NCBI GenBank assembly: GCA_002313325.1
Contig: DCBE01000029.1
Coordinates: forward strand, 11,262-52,335
DNA length: 41,074 nucleotides
Direction of reading: 5' to 3'
Source of the DNA: Flavobacteriaceae bacterium UBA1115
Lineage (GTDB): Bacteria > Bacteroidota > Bacteroidia > Flavobacteriales > Flavobacteriaceae
A program made the translations under genes and the position numbers. The notes below the pieces were generated by a model, which saw nothing but the letters and a program-made list of their open reading frames with translations, had not been told where the DNA came from and did no database searches. Below, piece after piece: positions 16,779 to 25,560 of the stretch (its first letter is position 1; every line of letters begins with the position of its first letter).

Positions 16779-17918
16779 CTATTTTTTTGTTACGGCAGCA
16801 CAACCTGCCATAGTGGTTATTTTAATCGCCTCGGTAGGCGGTAGTTGTTCATTTCGTCGTACCACTTCTGACACAAAAGCACGCGTGACTTCAATAAAGG
16901 CATCTGCAACAACCGTTTGTTCTTGCATAGCAGCAGGACGTCCTATATCGCCGGCTTCTCTAATACTTTGTACCAATGGTAATGCTCCTAAAAATGGAAT
17001 GTTTAAATCCTCTGCCAAATACTTAGCGCCTTCTTTTCCAAAAATATAATATTTATTATCAGGTAATTCTTCGGGGGTGAAATACGCCATATTCTCAACG
17101 ATGCCCAACACCGGTACTTGAATGTTTTTTTGCTGGAACATGGCAACTCCTTTCTTCGCATCGGCTAGTGCCACGGCCTGTGGTGTGCTAACAACCACTG
17201 TCCCTGTAATGGGCAACGATTGCATGATACTCAAATGAATGTCCCCTGTTCCAGGAGGTAGGTCAATTAATAAAAAGTCTAATTCGCCCCAAGCAGCATC
17301 AAAAATCATTTGGTTCAGCGCCTTGGCTGCCATAGGACCGCGCCAGATGACTGCTTGATCTGGTTTGGTGAAAAATCCAATAGATAACAGCTTAACACCA
17401 AAATTTGTTACCGGAACCAATCTGGAAACGCCATCAATATTTTTTGCTAAAGGGCGTTCATTGGCTACGTCAAACATGATGGGCATAGAAGGGCCATAAA
17501 TATCTGCATCTAGCACACCCACCCTAAAGCCCATATTGGAAAGAGAAACCGCAAGATTTGCCGTAACCGTAGATTTGCCTACACCGCCTTTTCCAGAAGC
17601 AACCGCAATAATGTGCTGAATTCCTTTAATAGGCTTGCCCTTAATCAAATTAGTGTTCTTTTTTTCAACCTCCTTAACCGAAATGTTCACCTTTACTTTG
17701 GCCTTTTCATTTACCTCGTCATGGATAGTCTTCATGATAGATACCTCGGTTTTCTTTTTGGCCTGTAATGTTGGGTTATCCGTCTCCACTTCAACCACAA
17801 CCTCATCACCAAAAATATAGATGTTCTTAACCGCATTGGCTTCCATAAGGTTTTTACCTGCACCAGGTAAACTAATATTGGCTAAAGCTTTTTCAATTGC
17901 AGGGCGTGTAATTTTCAT
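16779..17918 (-). CDS. Mrp/ApbC-type Fe-S cluster carrier ATPase
   Basis: 379 aa. An N-terminal MIP18/DUF59 domain (about 1-85) precedes a ParA/MinD-like P-loop domain. The deviant Walker A is ASGKGGVGKST (109-117), followed by VLDADIYGPSMP and DLPPGTGD (switch II). The usual C-terminal CxxC of bacterial ApbC is not seen after ENMAYF; Bacteroidota members often lack it. Co-transcribed with nifU, supporting an Fe-S role. A TATATTTG box stands 18 bases upstream. Confidence 0.92.
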   Translation of the reverse strand: MKITRPAIEKALANISLPGAGKNLMEANAVKNIYIFGDEVVVEVETDNPTLQAKKKTEVSIMKTIHDEVNEKAKVKVNISVKEVEKKNTNLIKGKPIKGIQHIIAVASGKGGVGKSTVTANLAVSLSNMGFRVGVLDADIYGPSMPIMFDVANERPLAKNIDGVSRLVPVTNFGVKLLSIGFFTKPDQAVIWRGPMAAKALNQMIFDAAWGELDFLLIDLPPGTGDIHLSIMQSLPITGTVVVSTPQAVALADAKKGVAMFQQKNIQVPVLGIVENMAYFTPEELPDNKYYIFGKEGAKYLAEDLNIPFLGALPLVQSIREAGDIGRPAAMQEQTVVADAFIEVTRAFVSEVVRRNEQLPPTEAIKITTMAGCAAVTKK

Positions 17919-17936
17919 TCAGTCTGAATAAGTTAA

Positions 17937-17944
17937 CAAATATA
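17937..17944 (-). promoter_or_regulatory. -7 promoter box of mrp-nifU
   Basis: Exact TATATTTG on the minus strand, with 18 bases between its last base and the mrp ATG. No clear TTTG at -33. Confidence 0.45.
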
Positions 17945-17966
17945 ACATATCTCGTTAAGACTAGGG

Positions 17967-18290
17967 CTATGCATTTGGGTTCCAAAAAACAGCATCGAAC
18001 TGCTGAATTTGATCGTTTAGAATCACATGCCCCTCAGCTTCTAACAATTGCTGCATGGTATTGATTCCAGCAAAATGATGTTTCCCAGTGAGCAATCCAA
18101 TACGATTCACCACTCGATGCGCTGGAACATCGGGTTTGGCGTGTGCGGCATTCATGGCATAACCGACCGTTCGTGCACTTTTAGAAGCACCTAAATATTT
18201 TGCGATACTACCATAAGTAGTAACCTTACCAAAAGGAATTTGTCGTACTACTTCGTATACGCATTCAAAAAAGTCATTTTGCTGTTGCAT
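17967..18290 (-). CDS. Alkyltransferase-like protein (MGMT fold without the acceptor Cys)
   Basis: 107 aa from ATG 18290, in which the DNA-binding domain of O6-methylguanine methyltransferase is clear: VYEVVRQIPFGKVTTYGSIA, then KSARTVGYAMNA. The acceptor motif PCHR is PAHR (56-59), so the alkyl-accepting Cys is Ala. ATL proteins bind alkylated bases and recruit nucleotide excision repair rather than repairing them directly. The frame stays open 33 codons upstream, but that part lies inside trmB and lacks similarity. It overlaps the trmB end by 17 bases. Confidence 0.9.
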   Translation of the reverse strand: MQQQNDFFECVYEVVRQIPFGKVTTYGSIAKYLGASKSARTVGYAMNAAHAKPDVPAHRVVNRIGLLTGKHHFAGINTMQQLLEAEGHVILNDQIQQFDAVFWNPNA

Positions 18291-18963
18291 CAGTAGGAAA
18301 GGAGAATTTAAGATAGGTAATGGGAATACCTTTTGCACGATATTGTTGCTCGTAAAAAGTTTGAATACCAATAACGTCAGCTGGGGCATGCACGTATCCG
18401 TAGATATCGTGATGTGCCATCTGTGGTTTTATGTCCCATCCGTCTAAAACGCCAAGTGTAAAGCCGTGCAAAAAAGCCGCATCTGTTTTGAGGTGTACAA
18501 CCCCTTCGGATTGGAGTATTTGTTGGTAGCTCCGCAAAAATGTTGTATTGGTCAATCGGTGGTGTTTGCGCCTAAATTTGTACTGGGGATCTGGAAAAGT
18601 AATCCAAATCTCGGCAACTTCTCCTTTAGCAAAAACCGCTTCAATAAGTTCGATTTGTGTGCGCACAAAAGCTACATTATGAAGCCCTTCTTCAAGGGCG
18701 GTTTTGGCGCCACGCCAAAAGCGCGCACCTTTGATATCAATCCCTATATAGTTTATATTAGGGTTTTTTCGCGCTAAACCGACGGTATACTCACCCTTAC
18801 CACAACCCAATTCAACAACTATGGGATTATCATTTTTAAAAAAAGCCGACCAAGCGCCCTTGTGCGTAAAGGATTTAGAAAGCAAATCCGCTCTATTGGG
18901 CTGAATCACATTTTCAAATGATTCATTTTCTTTAAATCGTTTTAACTTATTCTTACTTCCCAC
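18274..18963 (-). CDS. trmB: tRNA (guanine-N7-)-methyltransferase
   Basis: SAM-dependent methylation of G46 in the tRNA variable loop. 229 aa. The Rossmann methyltransferase core is shown by VVELGCGKGEYTVGLA (SAM loop), NYIGIDIKGARFWRG, and IWITFPDPQYKFRRKHHRL, the family signature. It follows the histidine kinase gene by 9 bases and overlaps the ATL gene downstream, so the four genes from the response regulator on are likely one transcript. Confidence 0.95.
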   Translation of the reverse strand: MGSKNKLKRFKENESFENVIQPNRADLLSKSFTHKGAWSAFFKNDNPIVVELGCGKGEYTVGLARKNPNINYIGIDIKGARFWRGAKTALEEGLHNVAFVRTQIELIEAVFAKGEVAEIWITFPDPQYKFRRKHHRLTNTTFLRSYQQILQSEGVVHLKTDAAFLHGFTLGVLDGWDIKPQMAHHDIYGYVHAPADVIGIQTFYEQQYRAKGIPITYLKFSFPTDATAK

Positions 18964-18972
18964 AATTTTTTT

Positions 18973-20049
18973 TTAAGCAACTTCATTCTGGTCTGCCTCC
19001 AATAGAGTAAATGAAAATTCGGAGCCAATTTCTGATTGGCTTTCAATAAAAATTTGTTCTTTATGTGCTTCGATAATGTGCTTAACAATCGCCAAGCCCA
19101 AACCAGATCCACCCCTGCGGCGATTACCACTTTTATCGACACGATAGAAACGCTCGAACAAGCGTGGCAAATGCTCCTCTTCGATGCCCTCTCCGTTGTC
19201 ACGCACGCGAACAATGATTTTATTCTCAAAAATGGGCTGAACGCTTACTTCTGTGGTGCCTTTCTTTTTACCGTACTTAATGGAATTCATGATAAGGTTT
19301 GTCAACACTTGTTGCACCCGATCTCTATCGGCGTATACCGTTATGGCTTTCTCGTATTTCTGGTCAAACTCTAGCTGGATATTGGATTTTGAAGCTTCCA
19401 TTTCGAGCAATTCAAATACGCTTTGGATTAATTCGAAGATGTCAAATTTTTCCATCTCAAGTTGGGTGTCCTCCTTTTCTAACTTGGTCAGCAAATCCAA
19501 ATCATTAACAATATATGTAAGTCGTTCTACCCCCTTATTGGCACGTTCCAAGTACTTTGTATTAACTGAGGCGTCTTTAAGTGCTCCATCCAAAAGCGTA
19601 AGTATGTAACCCTGAACGGTAAATAATGGCGTTTTAAGTTCATGTGCAACATTTCCCAAGAACTCACGGCGAAAAGATGCTTGGTCTTTTAGGCTGTCCA
19701 ATTCAACGCTTCGCTTATGCGCTAATTCTTTAACATTTTCGAGTAGCGAGTCCATATTATCGGTAATAAGGATGTCGTTTAACTCACCCCTGAACTCGGG
19801 CTCTAAATCTTGGTACAACTGTTTTATTTCCTGGTACATGAATTTTTCAACCCTAAAATTAAGCACTAAAAATACGGCTATGAAAATGACAAAGCCGCAA
19901 CCGATGAGCGCAAGTAGTTTGGTGGTACTTAAAATAAAAATTTCAGTAAAAAAAACAGTAAAACCAAAAGTCAGTAACAAGAAAAGAACCGTTATTAATA
20001 ACGATGAAATCAGTAAAAATCGATAGGATTTTAACGGTCTTTTGGCCAT
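18973..20049 (-). CDS. PhoR-like sensor histidine kinase
   Basis: 358 aa with two N-terminal membrane helices (about 10-32 and 42-63) and little periplasmic sequence between them. HisKA dimerisation box FLGNVAHELKTPLF has the phospho-accepting H136. The ATPase domain has the N-box LTNLIMNSIKYG, G1 DNGEGI, F-box FERFYRVDKSG and G2 GGSGLGLAIVKHI. The very short outer loop argues for sensing within the membrane or through a partner. It is 1 base from its response regulator. The resemblance to PhoR is at family level; the stimulus is not shown. Confidence 0.92.
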   Translation of the reverse strand: MAKRPLKSYRFLLISSLLITVLFLLLTFGFTVFFTEIFILSTTKLLALIGCGFVIFIAVFLVLNFRVEKFMYQEIKQLYQDLEPEFRGELNDILITDNMDSLLENVKELAHKRSVELDSLKDQASFRREFLGNVAHELKTPLFTVQGYILTLLDGALKDASVNTKYLERANKGVERLTYIVNDLDLLTKLEKEDTQLEMEKFDIFELIQSVFELLEMEASKSNIQLEFDQKYEKAITVYADRDRVQQVLTNLIMNSIKYGKKKGTTEVSVQPIFENKIIVRVRDNGEGIEEEHLPRLFERFYRVDKSGNRRRGGSGLGLAIVKHIIEAHKEQIFIESQSEIGSEFSFTLLEADQNEVA

Positions 20050-20050
20050 G

Positions 20051-20731
20051 CTAATCCACGTATTTGTAACCCACCCCTTTAATCGTTTTGAAGTGTTTAT
20101 CGCCTATTTTTTCACGTAGTTTACGAACGTGCACGTCAATGGTTCTACCTCCGACAACAACCTCATTGCCCCACACCATATCTAAAATTTCTGCGCGCCC
20201 AAATACTTTCTTAGGTTTGGATGCTAATAAAGACAACAGCTCAAACTCCTTGCGAGGCAAACTGAGTTCTTGGCCTTTATAAGTTACTATATATTCTTCT
20301 CTGTTTACCACTAGGTCACCAACTTCAAAATAATGCTTTGAATTGTCACCCTTGTATCGACGTAGGATTGCTTTGATTTTACCCAAAAGCAATTTTGGCT
20401 TAATCGGTTTTGTTATATAGTCATCTGCGCCTGCCTCAAGACCTGCCACCTGAGAATAGTCTTCACTTCGCGCAGTTAAAAAAACAATGACCAATTCAGA
20501 AAGGTTGGGATTTTCACGTAGTTGTTCACAAGTTTCAATTCCATCCTTTTCAGGCATCATGACGTCGAGTAATACCAAATGAGGCTTCCATTCGCTGGCT
20601 TTCGCCAAGGCCTCTAAACCATTTTTTGCTCTCTTAACCTGATATCCTTCACTCGAAATATTATATTCTAATATCTCCAAGATGTCTGGCTCGTCATCAA
20701 CCAATAAAATGCGTGTATCCTTTTTTTTCAT
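20051..20731 (-). CDS. OmpR/PhoB-family response regulator
   Basis: 226 aa. Receiver domain (about 6-120) with acidic pocket VDDEPD, phospho-acceptor D56 in VLLDVMMP, conserved Thr in FLTARSED and Lys in YITKPIKP. C-terminal winged-helix DNA-binding domain (about 130-226) with RKEFELLSLLASKPKKVF and VDVHVRKLREKIGDK, ending KTIKGVGYKYVD. It is the first gene of the phosphorelay operon with trmB and ATL genes behind. A TATATTTG box is 16 bases upstream. Confidence 0.95.
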   Translation of the reverse strand: MKKKDTRILLVDDEPDILEILEYNISSEGYQVKRAKNGLEALAKASEWKPHLVLLDVMMPEKDGIETCEQLRENPNLSELVIVFLTARSEDYSQVAGLEAGADDYITKPIKPKLLLGKIKAILRRYKGDNSKHYFEVGDLVVNREEYIVTYKGQELSLPRKEFELLSLLASKPKKVFGRAEILDMVWGNEVVVGGRTIDVHVRKLREKIGDKHFKTIKGVGYKYVD

Positions 20732-20747
20732 GTTTAGTCGTTCTGTT

Positions 20748-20755
20748 CAAATATA
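20748..20755 (-). promoter_or_regulatory. -7 promoter box of two-component operon
   Basis: Exact TATATTTG on the minus strand, 16 bases before the response-regulator ATG. It lies in an 83-base divergent region shared with the LuxE-like gene. Confidence 0.5.
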
Positions 20756-20800
20756 AAAAATTATAGTACGCTAAGTAATTAAGGATTTAAAAATCATCAA

Positions 20801-20808
20801 TACCTTTG
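20801..20808 (+). promoter_or_regulatory. -7 promoter box of LuxE-like gene
   Basis: TACCTTTG (TAnnTTTG) ends 6 bases before ATG 20815, predicting a leaderless or nearly leaderless transcript. The candidate TTG start at 20806 would fall within the box, which supports the ATG. Confidence 0.5.
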
Positions 20809-20814
20809 ACCATT

Positions 20815-21750
20815 ATGAATCTGTTTGAAAAAGAAGCCTTGGGGTTATTTGTTTATCAGTTTGAGCACAATGCTGTATATCGCTCTTTTTGTGACCTGAC
20901 CAATGTAAGTCCGTACGATGTAAAAACCACGCTTCAGATTCCCTTTTTGCCCATCACTTTTTTTAAAACTCACCGTGTAAGTTGTACAAATGATGAAGCA
21001 TTTGTATTTGAAAGTTCGGGTACAGGTGGGGTTACAAGTAAACATCATGTGGCGTCGTTAGCGCAATACGAAGACAGTTTTCGAAAAGGCTTTGCACAAT
21101 TTTATGGCCATCCAGAGGAGTACCACATTCTAGCACTACTTCCAGGATATATTGAAAGACCCAATGCTTCTTTGCTGTATATGTGTCGTGACTTAATTGG
21201 GAGGGCAAAAAAGCAGTTCAGTGGATTCTACCTCAACGAATTTGAGGCGCTTTATAAGGCTTTAAAATCCTTAGATGCACAACAAAAACCAACGCTTCTG
21301 ATTGGCGTGAGTTTTGCGCTACTAGATTTTTGCGAACATTACCCAATACAGCTTCAGCATACCACCATAATGGAAACGGGCGGCATGAAAGGAAAAAGGA
21401 AGGAGCTCGTACGTGAAGCCTTACACGAATTGCTTCAGAAAGGTTTTGGGGTTCCTAACATTCACAGTGAATACGGCATGACCGAAATGCTGTCGCAAGC
21501 CTATTCCAAAGGGAAGGGTTTGTTTCGTCCATCGTCAAGTATGCAAGTACTGATAAGAGATGTGAACGAACCAAATAAGGTGTCTAAAATAGGCTCGGGA
21601 GGGATTAATATTATTGACTTGTCTAACAAAGATTCTTGTGCGTTTTTAGCAACGCAAGACCTTGGGAAATGCTATGCTGATGGCACTTTTGAAGTGTTGG
21701 GTAGATTTGATGCATCAGATGTTAGAGGTTGCTCGCTTATGACGGCTTGA
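20815..21750 (+). CDS. LuxE/PaaK-like acyl-protein synthetase
   Basis: 311 aa of the LuxE family (adenylate-forming fold), which activates fatty acids by ATP and passes acyl groups to a reductase. Seen: VFESSGTGGVTSKHHV, the phosphate-binding P-loop of adenylate-forming enzymes, then LALLPGYIERPNASLLYM, ETGGMKGKRKELVR and HSEYGMTEMLSQAY, the conserved ExxGxTE-type motif. There is no luxC or luxD near, and bioluminescence is not implied; flavobacteria use homologues in lipid or cell-surface metabolism that is not well defined. The last 14 bases overlap tyrS on the other strand. Confidence 0.85.
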   Translation: MNLFEKEALGLFVYQFEHNAVYRSFCDLTNVSPYDVKTTLQIPFLPITFFKTHRVSCTNDEAFVFESSGTGGVTSKHHVASLAQYEDSFRKGFAQFYGHPEEYHILALLPGYIERPNASLLYMCRDLIGRAKKQFSGFYLNEFEALYKALKSLDAQQKPTLLIGVSFALLDFCEHYPIQLQHTTIMETGGMKGKRKELVREALHELLQKGFGVPNIHSEYGMTEMLSQAYSKGKGLFRPSSSMQVLIRDVNEPNKVSKIGSGGINIIDLSNKDSCAFLATQDLGKCYADGTFEVLGRFDASDVRGCSLMTA

Positions 21751-23038
21751 CAACGAGTAAAAAGTAATTTTTCTTACCGCGTTGTAGCAATACATAATTA
21801 CCACAAATAAGGTCAGCGGAGGTGATGTGTTTTGCAGCTGTTACCTTTTCTTTATTTACAGAAATCGAGTTTTCTTTTAGTGCCCTGCGGGCTTCTCCAT
21901 TAGATTTTAGAAAGCGTGTTTCAGTTCCTAGTGCATCTGTAATAGAAAGTCCGTCGGCTGCTAATTTTTCAGTTGTTACTTCTGCTTGAGGAACCCCTTC
22001 AAAAATATCTAAAAGCGTTTGGGCGTCTAATGCTTTCAGGGCAGCTGTTGTAGCCTTGCCAAATAAAATTTGAGCGGCTTGCTCCACACGATCTACATCC
22101 TCAGCGGAGTGAACCATGGCAGTAACCTCTTGAGCCAACTTTCGCTGTAGCTGTCTTTGGTGTGGCATTTCACGATGCGCGGCTTTTAGTGTGTCTATTT
22201 CATCTTTGGTTAGAAAAGTAAAAATCTTGATATACTTTTCAGCATCTTCATCGGAAGCATTCAGCCAATATTGATAAAACTTGTAAGGCGATGTTTTTTC
22301 TGGATCTAGCCAAACATTGCCTGTTTCTGTTTTTCCAAATTTAGTACCGTCAGATTTTGTGATAAGCGGACAGGTTAGCGCATAGGCTTTGTCAGAAAGT
22401 TTACGGCGAATGAGTTCGGTTCCTGTCGTAATATTTCCCCATTGATCGCTACCGCCCATTTGGAGTAAACAATTGTGATGCGCATACAAATGAAGAAAAT
22501 CATATCCTTGAATAAGTTGGTAAGTGAACTCAGTAAATGACATGCCTTCCTTTGCTTCTGCGCCAAGACGCTTTTTGACTGAGTCCTTGGCCATCATATA
22601 GTTCACTGTAAGGTGTTTTCCAATATCACGGGCAAAATCAATAAGCTTAAATGAAGCTATCCAATCTCGGTTATTGACCATCACAGCAACGTTAGGTTTT
22701 GTGCTGTCAAAATCTAAAAATTTAGACAATTGTTTTTCAATGCAGTTACAGTTATGCTCAAGTGTTTTGTTGTCTAGCAAGTTTCGCTCGGCCGATTTTC
22801 CAGATGGATCACCGATCATACCGGTTGCTCCCCCTACAAGTGCATAGGGTTTATGGCCGTAGCGTTGAAAATGCATCAAAATCATGATTTGAACCAAGCT
22901 TCCAATGTGAAGCGAATCTGCAGTTGGGTCAAACCCAATATATCCAGACGTCATTCCCTTAGCAAGGGTTTTATCCGTTTCTGGCATGATGTTGTGCAGC
23001 ATTCCTCGCCAAGTGATTTCTTCTACAAATGATGCCAT
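21737..23038 (-). CDS. tyrS: Tyrosyl-tRNA synthetase
   Basis: 433 aa class I synthetase. It has the HIGH-like DSLHIGSLVQ, the tyrosine-binding MGGSDQWGNITTG, a KMSKS-type loop KFGKTETGNVW and a C-terminal S4 domain (RALKENSISVNKEKV onward). Length and order are normal. Transcribed alone or with a 52-base gap from the DUF4296 operon. A TATATTTG box lies 14 bases upstream of ATG. Confidence 0.97.
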   Translation of the reverse strand: MASFVEEITWRGMLHNIMPETDKTLAKGMTSGYIGFDPTADSLHIGSLVQIMILMHFQRYGHKPYALVGGATGMIGDPSGKSAERNLLDNKTLEHNCNCIEKQLSKFLDFDSTKPNVAVMVNNRDWIASFKLIDFARDIGKHLTVNYMMAKDSVKKRLGAEAKEGMSFTEFTYQLIQGYDFLHLYAHHNCLLQMGGSDQWGNITTGTELIRRKLSDKAYALTCPLITKSDGTKFGKTETGNVWLDPEKTSPYKFYQYWLNASDEDAEKYIKIFTFLTKDEIDTLKAAHREMPHQRQLQRKLAQEVTAMVHSAEDVDRVEQAAQILFGKATTAALKALDAQTLLDIFEGVPQAEVTTEKLAADGLSITDALGTETRFLKSNGEARRALKENSISVNKEKVTAAKHITSADLICGNYVLLQRGKKNYFLLVVKPS

Positions 23039-23052
23039 ATACTTATTTTTAG

Positions 23053-23060
23053 CAAATATA
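23053..23060 (-). promoter_or_regulatory. -7 promoter box of tyrS
   Basis: Exact TATATTTG on the minus strand, 14 bases before the ATG. A weak TTTA lies about 19 bases further upstream. Confidence 0.5.
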
Positions 23061-23090
23061 AACCTATGTTAACGAACCCTAAAGATAGGA

Positions 23091-23441
23091 TTACAATTTA
23101 TTATCAATTAATCGTTGAGGCAGTCCTAATGTATCGAGCTCTTCCATCGCTTTTAACTGCGATTTAACCGCCTCAAAAATACGCGTATACTGTTTTGACT
23201 TCGAGGCATAATACGTATTGTTTTTCACAAAAGTAAGGCTGTCTATGCCGTGAAACGCATAGAGTGAGTCTAAGGATATATAGTAAACTTCAGCATAAGT
23301 CTTAGCTGCATTAATTATGGCCAAATCAACATGAAAATTAATGAGTTGTTCTTCACTCATCAAGGGTTCGGGTTTGGCAATCCTGTCTTGTGAACAAGCA
23401 GCTAACATCAAAAGGGCACTAAGTACAAAAAAATGCCTCAT
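23091..23441 (-). CDS. DUF4296 lipoprotein
   Basis: 116 aa. Signal MRHFFVLSALLMLAAC with lipobox Cys at 16. The mature part is helical (MSEEQLINFHVDLAIINAAK, then SLYAFHGIDSLTFVKNNTYY in part), the pattern of the Bacteroidota DUF4296 family. Function unknown. Its start overlaps the dihydroorotase stop by four bases (ATGA), as this pair does in many flavobacteria. Confidence 0.88.
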   Translation of the reverse strand: MRHFFVLSALLMLAACSQDRIAKPEPLMSEEQLINFHVDLAIINAAKTYAEVYYISLDSLYAFHGIDSLTFVKNNTYYASKSKQYTRIFEAVKSQLKAMEELDTLGLPQRLIDNKL

Positions 23442-24775
23442 CTGGTAAAGCTCAAGGGTTTAGCGTGATGGGCTTCTTTTATGTTTCCGTTTTCATACAT
23501 AAGCCTACCATTTAGAAAAGTATGGGTTACTGCTCCGCGTAATGTAGTTCCCTCCAAAGGCGACCAACCACATTTGTACAAAAGACTGTCGCGTGTAATG
23601 GTATGCACTTGGTTTTTATCTACAAGAACCAGATCTGCAAAATAACCAGCCCTAATGTAGCCGCGTTCTTTAATAGAAAACAAAATAGCAGGGTTATGAC
23701 ACATTTTTTCTACTACTTTCTCTATGCTAATCTTTCCTTGATTTACGCATTCGAGCATGACGGCCAACGCATGCTGCACCATAGGCCCGCCCGATGGCGC
23801 TTTGGAGTAAGCTTGATTTTTTTCTTCCAAGGTGTGCGGGGCATGGTCGGTAGCAATAACATCAATGCGGTCATCGTTGAGTGCTTTCCAAAGACCCGCT
23901 CTGTCAGCAGTGGATTTTACCGCAGGGTTCCATTTAATATGGGTGCCCTTTTTTGCGTAGTCTTTATCAGAAAACCACAAATGATGAATGCATACTTCAG
24001 CTGTAATTTGTTTTTCGGCCAAGGGCACATCGTTTTGGAATAATGTCGTTTCTCTTGCCGTAGACAAATGGAAGACGTGCAAACGTGCGCCTGTTTCTTT
24101 TGCCAATGCTATGGCTTTTGAAGAAGACAAATAACATGCCTCCGCAGAACGAATATCTGGATGATGTGCAATGGGAATATCATCTCCAAATTTTTTGACA
24201 TACGCAGCAAGATTGGTCCTAATGATTTGTTCGTCTTCACAGTGGACAGCAATGGGAAGTCGAAATGCAGAAAATATTTCTTTTAATGTGTTGGGGTCAT
24301 CTACCAGCATATTCCCCGTCGAAGATCCTAAAAACAACTTTAAGCCAGGTGTAGTTTTTGGATCAATTGCATTTATTTCCTCCAGATTATCATTGGTGCC
24401 GCCAAACAAAAAGCCATAATTAACCCATGAGGTTTGGGCAGCCACGTCTAACTTATCATTATACGCCTTTGCGGTGGTGGTTTGTGGATTGGTATTGGGC
24501 ATCTCTAAAAAAGAGGTGATTCCTCCAGCCAAACAAGCTTTTGATTCTGTGCCTATGGTTGCCTTGTGCGTGAGCCCAGGCTCGCGAAAATGAACTTGAT
24601 CGTCTATGCAACCTGGCAACAAAAATTTTCCCGATGCTTCTATTACTTCCATTTCTGGTGTTGGGGACATATTGGCTGCGATAGCAGCAATGCGTTCTCC
24701 TTCAATAAGTACGTCAAGGAAGGTTGTTTGTCCTTCGTTGACCACATTTGCACCCTTGATTAATATTTTACTCAT
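23438..24775 (-). CDS. Dihydroorotase
   Basis: Ring closure of carbamoyl-aspartate in pyrimidine synthesis; 445 aa amidohydrolase. The metal site opens with IDDQVHFREPGLTHK, where the usual first ligand His is Gln60 (H62 and R64 kept); this Gln form is common in Bacteroidota homologues. Later VHCEDE, HVFHLSTARE and VIATDHAPHTLEEK supply the remaining His and the catalytic Asp. It overlaps a DUF4296 gene and the glycosyltransferase gene by four bases each (ATGA), so translation is coupled. Allantoinase is a remote alternative. Confidence 0.9.
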   Translation of the reverse strand: MSKILIKGANVVNEGQTTFLDVLIEGERIAAIAANMSPTPEMEVIEASGKFLLPGCIDDQVHFREPGLTHKATIGTESKACLAGGITSFLEMPNTNPQTTTAKAYNDKLDVAAQTSWVNYGFLFGGTNDNLEEINAIDPKTTPGLKLFLGSSTGNMLVDDPNTLKEIFSAFRLPIAVHCEDEQIIRTNLAAYVKKFGDDIPIAHHPDIRSAEACYLSSSKAIALAKETGARLHVFHLSTARETTLFQNDVPLAEKQITAEVCIHHLWFSDKDYAKKGTHIKWNPAVKSTADRAGLWKALNDDRIDVIATDHAPHTLEEKNQAYSKAPSGGPMVQHALAVMLECVNQGKISIEKVVEKMCHNPAILFSIKERGYIRAGYFADLVLVDKNQVHTITRDSLLYKCGWSPLEGTTLRGAVTHTFLNGRLMYENGNIKEAHHAKPLSFTR

Positions 24776-25497
24776 GCTTGTTTTTTAAAAACACTACGCC
24801 ATTTCATACCTATGACCCCGAAAATAGCTTCATTAATTATTGAAGTATTCATTTTTGAATTCCCTGCAGTTCTGTCGGTAAAAGTAATGGGGAATTCGAT
24901 AATTCGAAAATTCTTTTTCCACAACCAAAACTTAAGTGCAATTTGAAAGGCATATCCTTTAAATCGAATATCATCCAAGTTCAGTAACGAAAGTGCTCTG
25001 GTTTTATAACCAACAAATCCAGCCGTAGGGTCGGCGACAGGCAAGCCCGTAATAATTCTGACGTATAGCGATGCGCCAAGGGAAAGTACAATTCTTCCCA
25101 AGGGCCATTTGCTAACACGGATTCCCTTTTTGTATCTCGAGCCCACAACGACATCAGCCTTATCCTCCTCAAGTAAGGCAAGCATGGGTATAAGTGCTTT
25201 AGGCGGGTGTGAAAAATCTGCATCCATCTCGAAAAGATACATATAGCCTTTATCCATCGCCCACTTAAATCCATGGATATAGGCTGGTCCAAGTCCATCC
25301 TTATTTTGCCTTACTTCCAAATGAAGCTGTGGAAATATTGACCTTAATTTACGAACCAAATCGGCTGTACCATCTGGTGAATTGTCGTCAACAACCAATA
25401 CGTCGAAGGGTGCAGACAAATCCATAACGGCATGTAAAATGCCTTGGATATTCGCGGCTTCATTATAAGTTGGAATGACTACAACTGTTGCGTTCAT
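24772..25497 (-). CDS. Polyprenol-phosphate mannose/glucose synthase-like GT2
   Basis: 241 aa family-2 glycosyltransferase of the DPM1 type. It has VVIPTYNEAANI, VVDDNSPDGTADLVRKL, MDADFSHPP (DxD-like metal motif), VVVGSRYKKG and the acceptor-site segment ADPTAGFVGYKTRAL. It lacks the two C-terminal membrane helices found in DPM2-independent forms. It makes lipid-linked sugar for glycan assembly at the inner membrane. First gene of the operon with dihydroorotase and DUF4296. Confidence 0.93.
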   Translation of the reverse strand: MNATVVVIPTYNEAANIQGILHAVMDLSAPFDVLVVDDNSPDGTADLVRKLRSIFPQLHLEVRQNKDGLGPAYIHGFKWAMDKGYMYLFEMDADFSHPPKALIPMLALLEEDKADVVVGSRYKKGIRVSKWPLGRIVLSLGASLYVRIITGLPVADPTAGFVGYKTRALSLLNLDDIRFKGYAFQIALKFWLWKKNFRIIEFPITFTDRTAGNSKMNTSIINEAIFGVIGMKWRSVFKKQA

Positions 25498-25548
25498 ACA
25501 CTGCTAAAATACGCATTTAAACAAGTGGACAACCCTTAAAAATTTAGA

Positions 25549-25556
25549 TACTTTTG
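25549..25556 (+). promoter_or_regulatory. -7 promoter box of DUF4271 gene
   Basis: TACTTTTG (TAnnTTTG) ends only 4 bases before ATG 25561, consistent with leaderless transcription. Confidence 0.5.
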
Positions 25557-25560
25557 TAGT

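Noticed and set aside
23438..24775. Dihydroorotase with the first metal His replaced by Gln as a defect
   Set aside because: DDQVHFREPG is common in Bacteroidota dihydroorotases, and all other catalytic motifs are present.
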